Made by a program: the position numbers and the translations under genes. The notes beneath the pieces are model-generated. The model did no database searches. It saw nothing but the letters and a program-made list of their open reading frames with translations, and had not been told where the DNA came from. Of a stretch of 64,000 bases of DNA, positions 23,131 to 33,873 are shown piece after piece. Origin of the DNA: Diplocarpon mali (taxonomy: Eukaryota; Ascomycota; Leotiomycetes; Helotiales; Drepanopezizaceae); assembly GCA_024741835.1 (NCBI GenBank), contig JAENRP010000008.1, positions 80,724 to 144,723 on the forward strand, given 5' to 3'. The stretch's first letter is position 1. The number at the start of each line of letters is the position of its first letter.

Positions 23131-24768
23131 ACGTAACTGTAGAGAAGTTTTTAGCATTTAGAATTTAACGATTCCGCGAGAGTTCTTAAAGTCTTACTTC
23201 ATGTATTGCGATTCAAGTAAATGTCAACTGATTTGTATTTGCTTAAATGGAAGCACAAAACTGGAAATCTTAATCATCCCAAGTCTTGCGGATACTTGGC
23301 CGTGTTTGACCGCTCTGAAGTCCTTCGAAAACTATTTTATATTACATTTTTGTAAACAGAATGAGAGCTAACAAGGGCAAAATCCAGCTGCTATACAACT
23401 TACTTGCTTATTGAGTGATAGAAGCTCGAACTTTGTCGACCGTAAAAACTTTCCTGTAAGCCTAGCGATTCCACTTCAAACTTTTAACAAATAGGAGATT
23501 TCAGTGTTTAACATAAAACAACCGGCCCCTCCGATCCCGCAAAAGCGGTCCATAACTCGAAACATTATGCTCAAAGTCTTGTCAAGTATTTCTTAGATGG
23601 TCTTGCAAACAATTCTACAAAGCTGACATCGGAAACAAAGCTGAATGCCGCTTTTGGATTTACGATATATTAAAACTCTGCCAAAATTCTCGGATTGGAG
23701 CGGCTGCACAGGCCCTTTATCACGCTGTGGATACTGCTAGACAAGACTTTGACTAGACGTTGACGATCGTGAGCCAAAAATCGAGAGAGAATAGGCTCAG
23801 GACATTGAATCTCGCTGCGAATTTAGGATTGCTGTAAGAGCTTGCTCTATACTAGGTAGTTTGGTGGAGCAGCATGATAGTTGCAGCAAACTAAGCAAAG
23901 CCAGTATCAGGATGTGATTCATACAGCATAAGGCTTCAAGGCTATATGCAACATGTATATCAATTTACTTCAACCATATTGAGTATTCTACAACCTATAT
24001 TAAATATATTTAATATCTTGTAAAAGCATTCTTTGCAATATAATAAAGTAAAGCCTGATAATCAAACTGAAATAACTATTGGCTCCTTGAGTCAAGTTTA
24101 AAATATAGCTTCTTATAGTCATCGCCATAAAGGCATTAGGTAGTATTCTATTTATAAACGATATTCTACTAAATTAAAAAATGAGTCTTACTTATGATAG
24201 CGGCATATATTCCGAAGATTGTTAGGTAGTATCTAGTCTATTATAGACTAGAGATGTCGATTTTTTGCTAGTCCCAAAGCTTTGAAGACTTGGGTTGTTT
24301 GAAAGCCAAGCATTTTTAACCCTTGGTTTTTGAACTATATTTCGCAGACAATAGGGGATAAAATCGATCAGTACCGTGTAAATAAATCCTGGAATCATTG
24401 AAACTTGAGTTTTGCGGATCGTTCTAGTAGTTTTCTTTGAATCACGCAAAAGGCTTGAAACCCCCATTTTAAAAGGGTGTGAGTCCTTCGGTATCCAACT
24501 AGGCACTGTATAGACAAAAGTACTATCTCCTGGGTAGCTTTTCTCACTGGTTGTGGAGAGCTACAGACCGTTTTATTTTCTACCCTTTTGATAAATAAGC
24601 TCGAGTAGTGGCTTGTTTGGCTTGGATAGATTCTATGTGAATTCTAGGTTACGTAAGTATTAAGCGCTTTTTACTCTTTTAAGCTAACTTTTTTACTTAC
24701 TTAGAACCCCTATGGTGAACAGAGTATAAATGAAAACCGCTGTACCTCTGTATACATACCTACGTAGG

Positions 24769-24856
24769 CTTCGTCGCAGATGCTCTGTACTTCGTAGTAA
24801 AACTCGCATGGACGCAATTCTGACCTTGTAGACCTGCTTAGACCCCTGCGACGAAG
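24769..24856. mobile_element. Small inverted-repeat element, copy A
   Basis: 88 bp bounded by CTTCGTCGCAG and its exact reverse complement CTGCGACGAAG, with TA directly after the right end. The terminal 11 bp are the same as in copies B and C, but the inside is not clearly homologous to them, so this copy may be rearranged. Confidence 0.5.
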
Positions 24857-25261
24857 TATATTCACGTAGAGCAATCGCGGCCATCTTGCTAATTTGTTCT
24901 CAATCACTAAGGATGGAAATTTCTCCGTTCGTATTTACCTCGATAATTTTACTTCTCGAAAGTCAATATCTGTCAATGGAAATAGCTCTAGCTGCCTCTA
25001 AAATATACCAACCTCAACGAGAATTGTAATAAGGCTTGCGCCGTTGGGCAGAAATCATGTGAAGGAGATTTTAATAGGCGTAAGGAGCTGTGTCATAGCG
25101 CATTACTCAATAGCAGCGACGACGACATTCTATTCACGGGGATACAATAATATTCTACACCTCAGATGAGTAAGAACTCGAACCAAAAGAAGATTCGATA
25201 TTGCTATTCTAATAGTATAGGTAGTGCAGTCAATCCTATATGAATTGGCGTACGTACTCGC

Positions 25262-25500
25262 TATTTTTTCGTAGACGGTGGAGCCGAAGACCCCACTTAT
25301 TGTACTTTATAGCAATTGCAAAAACAATTCTCGAAGCCGTGTAGCCGGAAAACTATCCGGTGCACAACATACTATCTGCCAAGAAAAACCCCCAGTATCA
25401 AATAGTCCAATTTTGGCACATCCTATGTTGAATCGTTTCGTAAATTCCGAATAACCAGAACTTATGCTTCTCGGTGGATCTTAGTGGTTTTATAATCTAT
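25262..25500. repeat. Dispersed repeat family R1, copy 2
   Basis: Diverged match to 22795-23130 in the same order and orientation. Non-coding. Confidence 0.5.
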
Positions 25501-25639
25501 TGCCTACCCTAGAAAATAGGACAGAGGTACAGTGGGTATCTTTAACGTCTTATTCTTAGCATTAAGTAAAAATTAGGGACAACGAATTAATACTTGTACG
25601 CGGTATAGCTTTCGACCTTTACTTACGTACTTCATAATC

Positions 25640-25725
25640 AATAGCCTCCGCTAAGTAACAAGACGCTTAATATAATCAAATAAATAGCCGCTAACAGTAG
25701 GAAGGGGTTATCCTAGGATAAAAAT
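25640..25725. repeat. Dispersed repeat R2, copy 1
   Basis: Matches 35535-35625, sharing AATAGATAGCCGCTA-like sequence and a following GGGCTTATC/GGGGTTATCC segment. Both copies are in AT-rich DNA. Family unknown. Confidence 0.4.
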
Positions 25726-25866
25726 TCCAATGCTATTCTATTTATCTAAGCATCTATTTAAGAAAGTATTCACAAAAGAGCCAAAAAGAATAACTGTTAT
25801 CTGAGGAACTAAGGTCTCTTGTCAGTATAAAAAGCTAAAATTAAAATTTGAGGGATTTTTTTACTC

Positions 25867-26323
25867 CTTAGTATAAGTGGTAATAATTCTATAACCGCAG
25901 TGTATGCGCGATTCTAAAGGTTTCTATCGATAGGGGCTTTGACTAAGGGGTACTACTAATAATATAAAAATGCTAGTTCGCCGCTTTTATACTGAAAATA
26001 AATGCTTTAGTCATAGAACTTACATTTGGTATACCAATACTAAAGACTCTAAGACGATATACATCGTAGGACGAACGATTACGCTAATATACGTTTTAAG
26101 TAACGCTAGCTTTACTTAAGACGAGATTGTTCTCTAGTTAGATCTTACTCTAGACTAGGTTTAATATACTAAGAGTTGATTTGGGAAATGCTATAAAGAT
26201 GTAAGGCAGTGATTGAAGCTAGAGGAGCGCATTGAAAATACTAGGGTAGAGAATAAAAGCAGCATTGCCAAGCGTCTAGAGTGCACAGTCTATAATTATG
26301 GAATAATTACCTATGATACGAAG
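25867..26323 (+). mobile_element. Deleted Tc1/mariner copy (457 bp)
   Basis: The left end CTTAGTATAAG and right end (...GATACGAAG followed by TA) match the inverted ends of the 1,281-bp copy at 32593-33873. The first ~300 bp align to that copy, then the sequence jumps near 26165 to the transposase C-terminus, so about 0.8 kb is missing. The residual C-terminus reads ELIWEML*RCKAVIEARG, with stops. The left TA target base pair is not preserved. Confidence 0.75.
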
Positions 26324-26605
26324 TAGTTTGTCCAATTACCTAATACAACTATAGCATTTTCTGCTTCTATTATATAAATTAGAGCTAATATGGCACATTA
26401 GAAGGAAAAAAAGAAGTAACTTTAACTTAAAAGAGTGATAATATACTTATTATCTTTATGTACTAGAAGTAGCTTATAAGATAAAGCTTCATAAATAACG
26501 TTTCAAAGCCTAAGATACAAGCTCATACTCCAGGTAGTGATTGCCCTTGCTAGTAGAGATTAATGTTTAGGTTCTGCCCCTTGGTGTCTTTGGGGGGAAG
26601 GAGTA

Positions 26606-26716
26606 TTTCATCGTAGGCCAAACACTACATTAGCGTGATCTGCAAGGGGGGATCTAGAGAGAGTTTGCAAGGTTAAATCACACTTTCATGTGGTGTTTGC
26701 TTAGCCTGCGACAAAG
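26606..26716. mobile_element. Small inverted-repeat element, copy B
   Basis: 111 bp flanked by TA on both sides. The left end TTTCATCGTAGGC and the right end, read inward, CTTTGTCGCAGGC both derive from CTTCGTCGCAGGC by C-to-T or G-to-A changes. A second inverted pair lies inside (CCAAACACTACAT versus ATGTGGTGTTTGC). The core GGGGGATCTAGAGA is shared with copy C. No coding capacity. Confidence 0.7.
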
Positions 26717-28570
26717 TATTGTATAGATCGTAGATTAAGCAATTTATAATTTGACATGCAGCTTTAGGGTTCAGTATAACTTCGCGCTACCATACCACTA
26801 GCTCAAAAGTTTAGTTTAGGTTTTAGCAAAGGCTTGGATAGTACTGAGTGTAGAGTGTACAACGAAGTACATAGTTTAAAAAATGAATCAACTTATACTT
26901 TAAACGTAGTGTGGAGATAAAGCGTTTAAGTATTTAAAGCTTGTCAGTTGCTAGGGAGAGGTGAATCGGAGAAGCTTAGCGTATTTCGTGATTCTCCCTT
27001 TTTCCCCCTCTTCATCGTGAGCAACTGGATATGAAAAGAGAAAACAGCAACCTAATTTTATCTTTTCAAGTTTCAGAGCGTTTGATATGCCTCGCTTGTT
27101 GTTCTATTCTGTAAGTGGTTAGAATTCCTAATTTTTGCCCTGATTTTGACCTATTATACTCGAAAAAGGAGAGAGCAATTGATTTTATATTTGATTTTGC
27201 ATTCGAGTATCGAGAACGCTCCGATTAGATCAGGAGATGAACTTGTCTTGTTCTTCTATTTAACGGTAAATATTGCCAGGATTAAAACCTATTGACCCTC
27301 ATACTTTTCGCAGACGGTTAATCCAAAATACACTAAAATCCACTAAGAATGAACACTTCCGACTACTCAAACAAGCTACTGAACGCCTTAAATTTGAGAA
27401 ATATAAAAATTTAGAGTTGTATATCCCGCACTAGACTGTTTTCTAGCTTCACGGCTTCTAGTATCTGCACTTTGAATTACTATGGAGTGTGATCAGTGGA
27501 TATCTCGAATTATCGTCAACGAAAAAAAAAAGAGAGATTAATATTCAATTATGCATAAATCTGGGTGTAAACAGGTGTTGAGCGCTTAATCACGATCTTG
27601 AGGTAGCCAGTCCTACTCCCTTACCCCCCGCAGGACCAGCCCCCGCAAACGACAGTTTAAACTACGAGTACTCAACCGCTGCACGACGTATCTCTGTATT
27701 CAAGGTGGTAAGACTTTTACCTCAACCTTCGGATTTTTGATTGAGGATCGTTCTCAAATTCGCTGTTTTCTGAGTAGTGGAGCTCACCTGCGGTAGTGAG
27801 GCTGATCAGTGGATTTGTTGTGGATTTTGATGTTGATTTTATAGTGGACCTGGGGTTTATTGGGGAAAGGGATTTGAATTAATTCAAGCAATTGCTCATC
27901 ACCACAACTGCATAGAATCTATAGATCCACTGTTAGATTGATAGGGAATTATTTTCAAGTGAATGGAAGCCGGATTTACCTGCTGTAAGAGTAGAGCTAG
28001 AGCTTTTTGAACCAATCGAGTTTCTTATGAGGGCCAGGATTTCCCATGGAGAAAGTTAGTCTGCACTTTTTCAAATGCCGGAAAAGGAACCAGTTTTGCA
28101 ACTGCGCAGGATAGCTGGTACAGAGCTAAGTATTTGTATCTTCGAACCGAATAAGGCACGCCTGAACAACTGGCCTGTCACTCCATCTCTTAGTCCATTT
28201 AGCGTGTTACGGGTATACTCGCGCCAATCCAGTCCACAATATGATCGGGGTAGCACGCGAGTGCATTGGCCAGCTTCCAAAAATAGAAGCAGATAAATGC
28301 ACATTTGTGTCAACTGAAAGCTTGGGACTTGTGTATGGATAGTTCTATTTATAGGCCAGGGTCGAATGCACTAAATAGAGAGTAAAACATTCGGGAGATA
28401 TAATACAAACAATGATAGGTAAATAAGCCACTTTTCAGAATGCTGCTGTTCTATGCAAATACATAGGGATACCTAGGGAAACATAGCCATGAAGCCAAGA
28501 TGCCTGTACTACAGAGGTAGCCAGTATAAGGGGTTATCCAAAAAACAGGTCTTAGCTGCAAAATGAACTT

Positions 28571-28930
28571 TATTGCTTTGTATCAACTGTTTAAGGAATT
28601 GAACACAAGCTTGAAAACATTTGCATTTGATCCTACTAGTCCTAATTAACATTAAGGCATGGTTGGCTATCTGAGCTATTGGGAAGCATATTAGTTGTTT
28701 TGTCTCAATTGTTTAGGAATCAATAACAAGTCTGAAAACATTTGCTAATGATCCTACTAGCATAGTTGAAACCAACGCTTAGCTTGCTATTGTAGCTATT
28801 TAAAAAAATGTTTGTTGTTTTGTTTCAAGTGCTTCAGGAATCAAATAAAAGTTTTGAAGCATTTGCACATGATCCTACTAGGCCTAATCGAAATAAAAGC
28901 TTGGAAGGCAATCTCTCTGAGACTCTTGAA
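28571..28930. repeat. Three tandem copies of a ~121-bp repeat
   Basis: Units begin near 28571, 28692 and 28812. Each contains TTGTTTTGT-like sequence, AGGAATCAAT, AAACATTTGC and TGATCCTACTAG at constant spacing. Divergence among units is substantial, and no open frame spans them. Confidence 0.8.
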
Positions 28931-30027
28931 GTTCTGACAAGGCGTATCTCAGTTGTTTCCTAACCCCACGCTTATGATTTGACAATTAAATCGTGCTTCT
29001 GTGCAGAAACACGCCTGAATAAATTATGTAATCTTATCAACATTACCTGTCTGGAACTTGGAGAAAGCGCAATCATAGATGTAAAACTCAATCTTGTGTA
29101 TACGATTTTTGTATACCATTAACCTCGTTAGACACAAGCCAACTAGGTGAAGCATATAAAAACTATAAAAAACGGAACCGTTTCGAAATATCCCTGGTTT
29201 GGGGAATCTTATGGCCTGCTTGTCTGGCCGGCTGTGCCAAGGTACAGCGGCTATCTTTTACTTCTCTATTCTATTAAAAGAAAGGGGGTGCAAGTCAGTG
29301 GCTTTAACTTAGAAGGGTAATAATGCGCATTTATACACTGGAATTTGTAGGAAACCCAAATGAGCGAGGCGTGCTACTCCCTGGTCCTATTCCCTGTCGA
29401 CAGGGTCCGACCGGCAACCACTGCCAGTGAGATATAATATATCGCCGGCACTTCTCTCGAGACAGGGTGCTCGTACTTGTGACCCTTTCTATTTTCGGAA
29501 GATAGTAAGTAATGTAAGCCAGACTATTCAACCAAAAAATCTTGAGAGAAAAAAACTACTTGGTAGAACATATTCTAATATCAATCTTGTTTTCGGAGTA
29601 CTGCACATTTACTCGAGCGGAGAGGAAGATCTCAACACTCGAGTATATCTCTACTCCAAGACCTGGTCCAGGCCCAGACAGGGGATCACAGGAATGCATG
29701 AAATCAGAAGTGTGGTCCAGTAGCTGGGACCTGGATTTCTGCGAGACATTGTTTCATCTGCCATTGTTTCAAATTCGCAAAGTCTATCTTGTATAGGTCA
29801 TATCCTATTTTAGCTAAGTTTACACAAGCTCTCTATTCCTTTTCTCACTAGCGTTACAGTAATCAAAAAATCCAAAGGCCACAAGGGCCATGATAAATCA
29901 ATTTCGAATCAGAGAAAGCAGAAGAAAAAAATGGTTACCTACGAAGCATGGTATCTGTGAGAATTATGGCCAGGCGGGTCCCTGCCAGGCTCACGTGTTG
30001 GGCTTTCGAGATGTCCGCTCATAGGTG

Positions 30028-30162
30028 CTTCGTCGCAGGTGCAATACTCTGCAAACACCACAGCAGAGTCGATCACAAGAGGGGATCTAGAGACAGGGGC
30101 TATAGTGGGTTTGCAGGGTTTACATACGATTCCATGTTATGTTTACTACGCCTGCAATGAAG
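30028..30162. mobile_element. Small inverted-repeat element, copy C
   Basis: 135 bp with left end CTTCGTCGCAGG and right end CCTGCAATGAAG, which is the inverted repeat with two transitions. TA follows the right end. The inner GCAAACACCACA and ATGTTATGTTTA form a second, transition-mutated inverted pair. It shares GGGGATCTAGAGA and GGTTTGCAGGGTTTA-like sequence with copy B. It lies about 300 bp upstream of the chitinase start. Confidence 0.7.
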
Positions 30163-30460
30163 TATTTTCCATAATCAATAAAATTCTTGTTTAATGTACA
30201 AACCTTGCTCCCCAGCGATCCTTCAGCCTTCTGATGACGACAGGCCTGGTCTTCAGATGGCGTTCCAAAGTCTAAATGATGGAGTACTGAAGACACCGGA
30301 GCGGACATTAACTTTGAGCAATGTCATTCTCCAAAATCTTTCAATAAGTATATATACTTCTTTCCTGACCTACGATCAATCCTCATCTTTCTCGCAACAG
30401 TTTTCCTACGTTTCTTTTTCTTTCTTTCTTTCGAAAAGATCTAGATCAGCAATCGCCACA

Positions 30461-32145
30461 ATGCGTTGCTCTGCAATTGTTTCATTTCTTTACCTCGCTG
30501 GATTAGCCGCCGCGATTCCAGCCAACCCACATCCAGATAATCCCACAGGACTAGCAAAAAGTCACCCAGCTAAGAGACACCAAACTCGGAGCCACCCAAC
30601 TAGGAGTCACCCGAAAAAGAGTCACCCAAATGTAAAACGCAAAAAACTTCAAAGGAAAACAACTGGCGAAGGGGGCCAAGGCTTGCGCGCTGTTGGTTAC
30701 TATGGAAACTGGGTTAGTCCTGACAGCTCTGCTTAAGCAAGTGTAATTGAAAGTGCTGATCAATATCAGGATATATACGACCGAAAGTTCTTTATCACTG
30801 ATATCGAAGACGAGCAATTGACACACTTGATCTATTCCTTTGCCAATGTCAACCCGGAAACGGGCGAAGTGTACGCTCAGAGCTCTCATGATACTACACA
30901 CGTACTGATACCCTCGACAGCTACCTCAGCGATGAGCATGCCGATCTTAATTACTATTACCCAGGCGATAAGCCATCGAACAGCAGCGAGCCGCAACTCT
31001 ACGGCAACCTGAAGCAGCTCTACCTCCTCAAGAAGAAGAACCGCCACCTCAAGACCCTGCTCGCTATCCTCGGTTATACTTATTCGCCCAACATGGTACC
31101 CGTCCTCGCCTCTGCCGAGCTCCGCGCAAACTTCGTTAGCAGCGCCGTCAAGCTGGTCACCGATCTGGGACTGGATGGTTTGGATATTGACTATGAATAT
31201 GTGACCAGCACCACTGAAGCGGTCAACATGGTGACACTGCTCAAAGACTTGCGAGCGGCTCTAGACAAGATCCCCACCAACAGCACTACGTCGCCGTTCT
31301 TGTTGACCGCCGCGTCGCCTGCCGGTCCGGCCAAGTACAAGCTACTTGACCTGCCTGGCATGGACAAATATCTGAGCTTCTGGAACTTCAGTGAGTCTTG
31401 GAATCAGGCTTCTGGCACGCCCTATCACTATACTGACTTGAAACCCTAGTGGGATACGACTACTCCGGTTCCTGGGACAAGATCACTGCTCACTCCAGTA
31501 ACGTCTTCCCGGACCCGAATTCCAACATCACCACTCCGTTCAGTAGTAACAACGCGTTGAAATGGTACGTCGAGTCCGGTGTCGCGCCTCAGAGGATCAA
31601 CCTTGGCATGCCCCTATACGGCCGTGGCTTCGCCAACACCAAAGGCATCGGCCAGCCCTTCAACAACTCCGGGGCTACCACAGGCTCCTACGACGAAGCC
31701 AACGTTTGGGACTACAAGGATCTGACGATCAACGGTGTCGAGACTAACGTGCCGGAGATCGGGGCGAGCTACAGTTATGATGCTACAAAGAAGTACCTGA
31801 TTTCTTTCGATAATAAGCAGAACGCGGAGTTCAAGGCGACGTACGTTGTGAAGTACAGATTGGGCGGCGCCATGGTATGTACACATCTTTTCCGACTCCG
31901 CACTGTCCCCGGTGGCAGTTGGTTCATTTGTGGAGATAGCTCTGGCCGAGTATAAATGCTGACTGTCACAGTGGTGGGAAGTGAGCCAGGACAAACAGAA
32001 CGATGATAGTCTGATCAGAGCCGTCGTCAAGTCTTTCGGTGGAAGGCCTAGCTTGGAGAATAGTCTAAACCACCTCGACTACCCCCATAGCAAGTACGAG
32101 AACTTGCGAAAAGGCTTCCCTGGCATCGGCTTGGCTACATCTTAG
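30461..32145 (+). CDS. Secreted GH18 chitinase
   Basis: Endo- or exo-hydrolysis of chitin, in wall turnover, nutrition or antagonism. Five exons give 473 residues: 30461-30712, 30770-30870, 30921-31390, 31450-31874 and 31972-32145. Introns are 57, 50, 59 and 97 nt with CTGAT/CTGAC-like branch sites. Joins restore GNW-DIYDRKF, ETGEV-YLSDEHADL, WNF-MGYDYSGSWD and GGAM-WWEVSQDK. A signal peptide (MRCSAIVSFLYLAGLAAA) is followed by an unusual basic His/Lys linker with repeated SHP, then the GH18 barrel. The catalytic motif DGLDIDYE is intact, with Glu210 as acid/base. The usual SxGG motif is changed to AILG. No chitin-binding module was seen. The gene has normal codon use although both neighbours are decayed AT-rich DNA. 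Confidence 0.92.
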
Positions 32146-32592
32146 CTTCTGAGGAGCTTAGACTGTCAGGATTACGGTTGGCTGCCTATTTTCTTGTTCT
32201 TACACATTCTTTTAGCGCAAAGTAGATTGAATCTTAGCATACGTATCAGCGTATTCTGATTAAACACCTTGAACGGGACTTGTGAGACATGGTGATTGCA
32301 GGAACAGGCTGCGAGTAACGTAAAGATAAGTAATAGTCAGAAGTCACCCTCCTTATTTTTCTTCAAGAAGCTGTCGCTAGAGCGAATCATTGTCTTTTTT
32401 TTGAAAAAAAAAAAACGTACTATTCTCGCCAAAGTTTTGTTTACTTCGAGCACATGCCTTATGCTGCAAGGCATCATTCTTTTTTTCCTACCGTAAGATA
32501 CAATTTTCGACGGCTGCGACTAGGGTAAGGTGCAGCTAACCAGCATACAACATCATGCTGCGTATCCTTAAATTGAGATCTCCAGTCGTTTA

Positions 32593-33873
32593 CTTAGTAC
32601 ATGCCCGAAATAATGTATAAGTGCTATCTGTGCGTAATTCTACCGGTTTCCATTAATAGGGCTTATATATAGGGGGTATAGCTAATGATTTATCTATAAC
32701 GATTTGCCGCTTTTTATATTGAAAATCAACGCTTTTAATATGGATTCTTTATTTAGTATACCGACTTTAAAGACACTTATAAAATAGACCTTTTGTAATA
32801 AATGAGTACGCTATTAGACTCTTTATTTTAATGCCGGTTGGACTTAAGATTAGATCGCCCTTTAATTGAACCTTACTTAACGTTAAGTTTAGTACGCTCT
32901 ATAGACTCGATTAACTCTTTAATATCATCTTTAAGGCTGTAAAGCTTATTTAAATACTTTATAATAAAAATACCTTATTTAATAGGTTATAGCCTTAAGA
33001 GCAAATCGATATACTCCTTAGGCTGATATTCCTTTAATTCTTTATTAGAATGTCGGCTTTTATACTATTTATATAGCTTTTAAGAAGGAAGGCTTTGTTT
33101 AACGAATTGCTTATTGAAAACTAGTTCTTATATATATAAATCAGATCTCTCGACTTTAATAGGCTATCGAGCATAAGAATTAGACTAAAGAGCAATGGTT
33201 TTCAGTCTTATAAAGTGATAAAACGTAGGTTAATCCTAGGAAATATATAAAGGAATGAATTATATAAGAAATCGAGTCTTAAGAAGAATATCATCCTAAT
33301 TGTATCAAGGATTAATATTAAAGGAAGATCGGATAGATATTTTAAAGAATAATATTAAGGAAATACAGTTAGTATTAAAGGTTATTTTAAGAAAAGGATT
33401 AGGAAATAATAAATAAAGGTTCGTACTTTAGAATTATTATCCTAAAGGTTTAAGAGATTCTATAGCAATATCCTAAGCTTAAATTCTAATAGGATAATGC
33501 AAAAGGGTATACTTTTAAATATACTCAATCGGTATTTAAAGCAATTAGGATTACCCTTATCTTTTAGCCTGCGAATTCTCCTAATTTAAACCTAATCGAG
33601 ATAGTATAGGATAAAATAAAAGATTATATTAAAGGTAAATATCTAAAGGTTTATTAATCCTATAAGAGACTATATAAAGCTGTAAAAGAAGCATAGGAAT
33701 TGATAATAATTAAAAGGATTAGAGAATTAATTAAGGAAATGCTAGAAAGATATAAAGCTATAATCGCAGTAGGAGGAGGCTATACAAAATATTAAGGAAA
33801 TTGTAAAAGCAGCATTGCCAAGTATCTAGTGTATATAGCCTAAAATTGTACATTATTTACCTATAATACGAAG
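32593..33873 (+). pseudogene. Degraded Tc1/mariner transposon with transposase relic
   Basis: 1,281 bp, the normal length for this superfamily, flanked by TA on both sides. The inverted ends start CTTAGTACATG and CTTCGTATTATAG and share AAATAATGTA further in. On the plus strand the 3' third still reads PANSPNLNLIEIV (the conserved SPDLNPIE catalytic region of the DD34E transposase) and ends IRELIKEMLERYKAII...GGGYTKY followed by a stop, as in fungal Tc1-like transposases. Upstream the frame is full of stops and very AT-rich, so the element is inactive. RIP-like decay is inferred. Confidence 0.85.

Larger units (their letters stand above)
22433..30460. repeat. AT-rich, repeat-decayed block 1
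   Basis: 8 kb with sharply lower GC than both flanks, dense stops in all frames, no open frame above about 100 codons and no family recognisable apart from element relics. Repeat copies inside differ largely by C-to-T and G-to-A changes, which is the signature of repeat-induced point mutation. The repeats that could be delimited are listed separately. The stretch 29180-29930 also looks like decayed element sequence but could not be assigned. Confidence 0.8.

Noticed and set aside
28571..28930. LTR pair of a retrotransposon
   Set aside because: Three units are directly adjacent at constant spacing, so this is a tandem repeat; no primer-binding site or interior.
30713..30769. TAA stop in the chitinase after SPDSSA
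   Set aside because: It lies inside a normal 57-nt intron (GTTAGT...TATCAG) whose removal restores GNW-DIYDRKF.
30871..30920. Apparent frameshift in the chitinase near 30900
   Set aside because: A 50-nt intron with donor GTACGC, a CTGAT branch site and acceptor GACAG joins ETGEV to YLSDEHADL in the family-consistent frame, so the gene is intact.
32593..33873. Active transposon
   Set aside because: The transposase frame has many stops and extreme AT content; it cannot make a functional enzyme.
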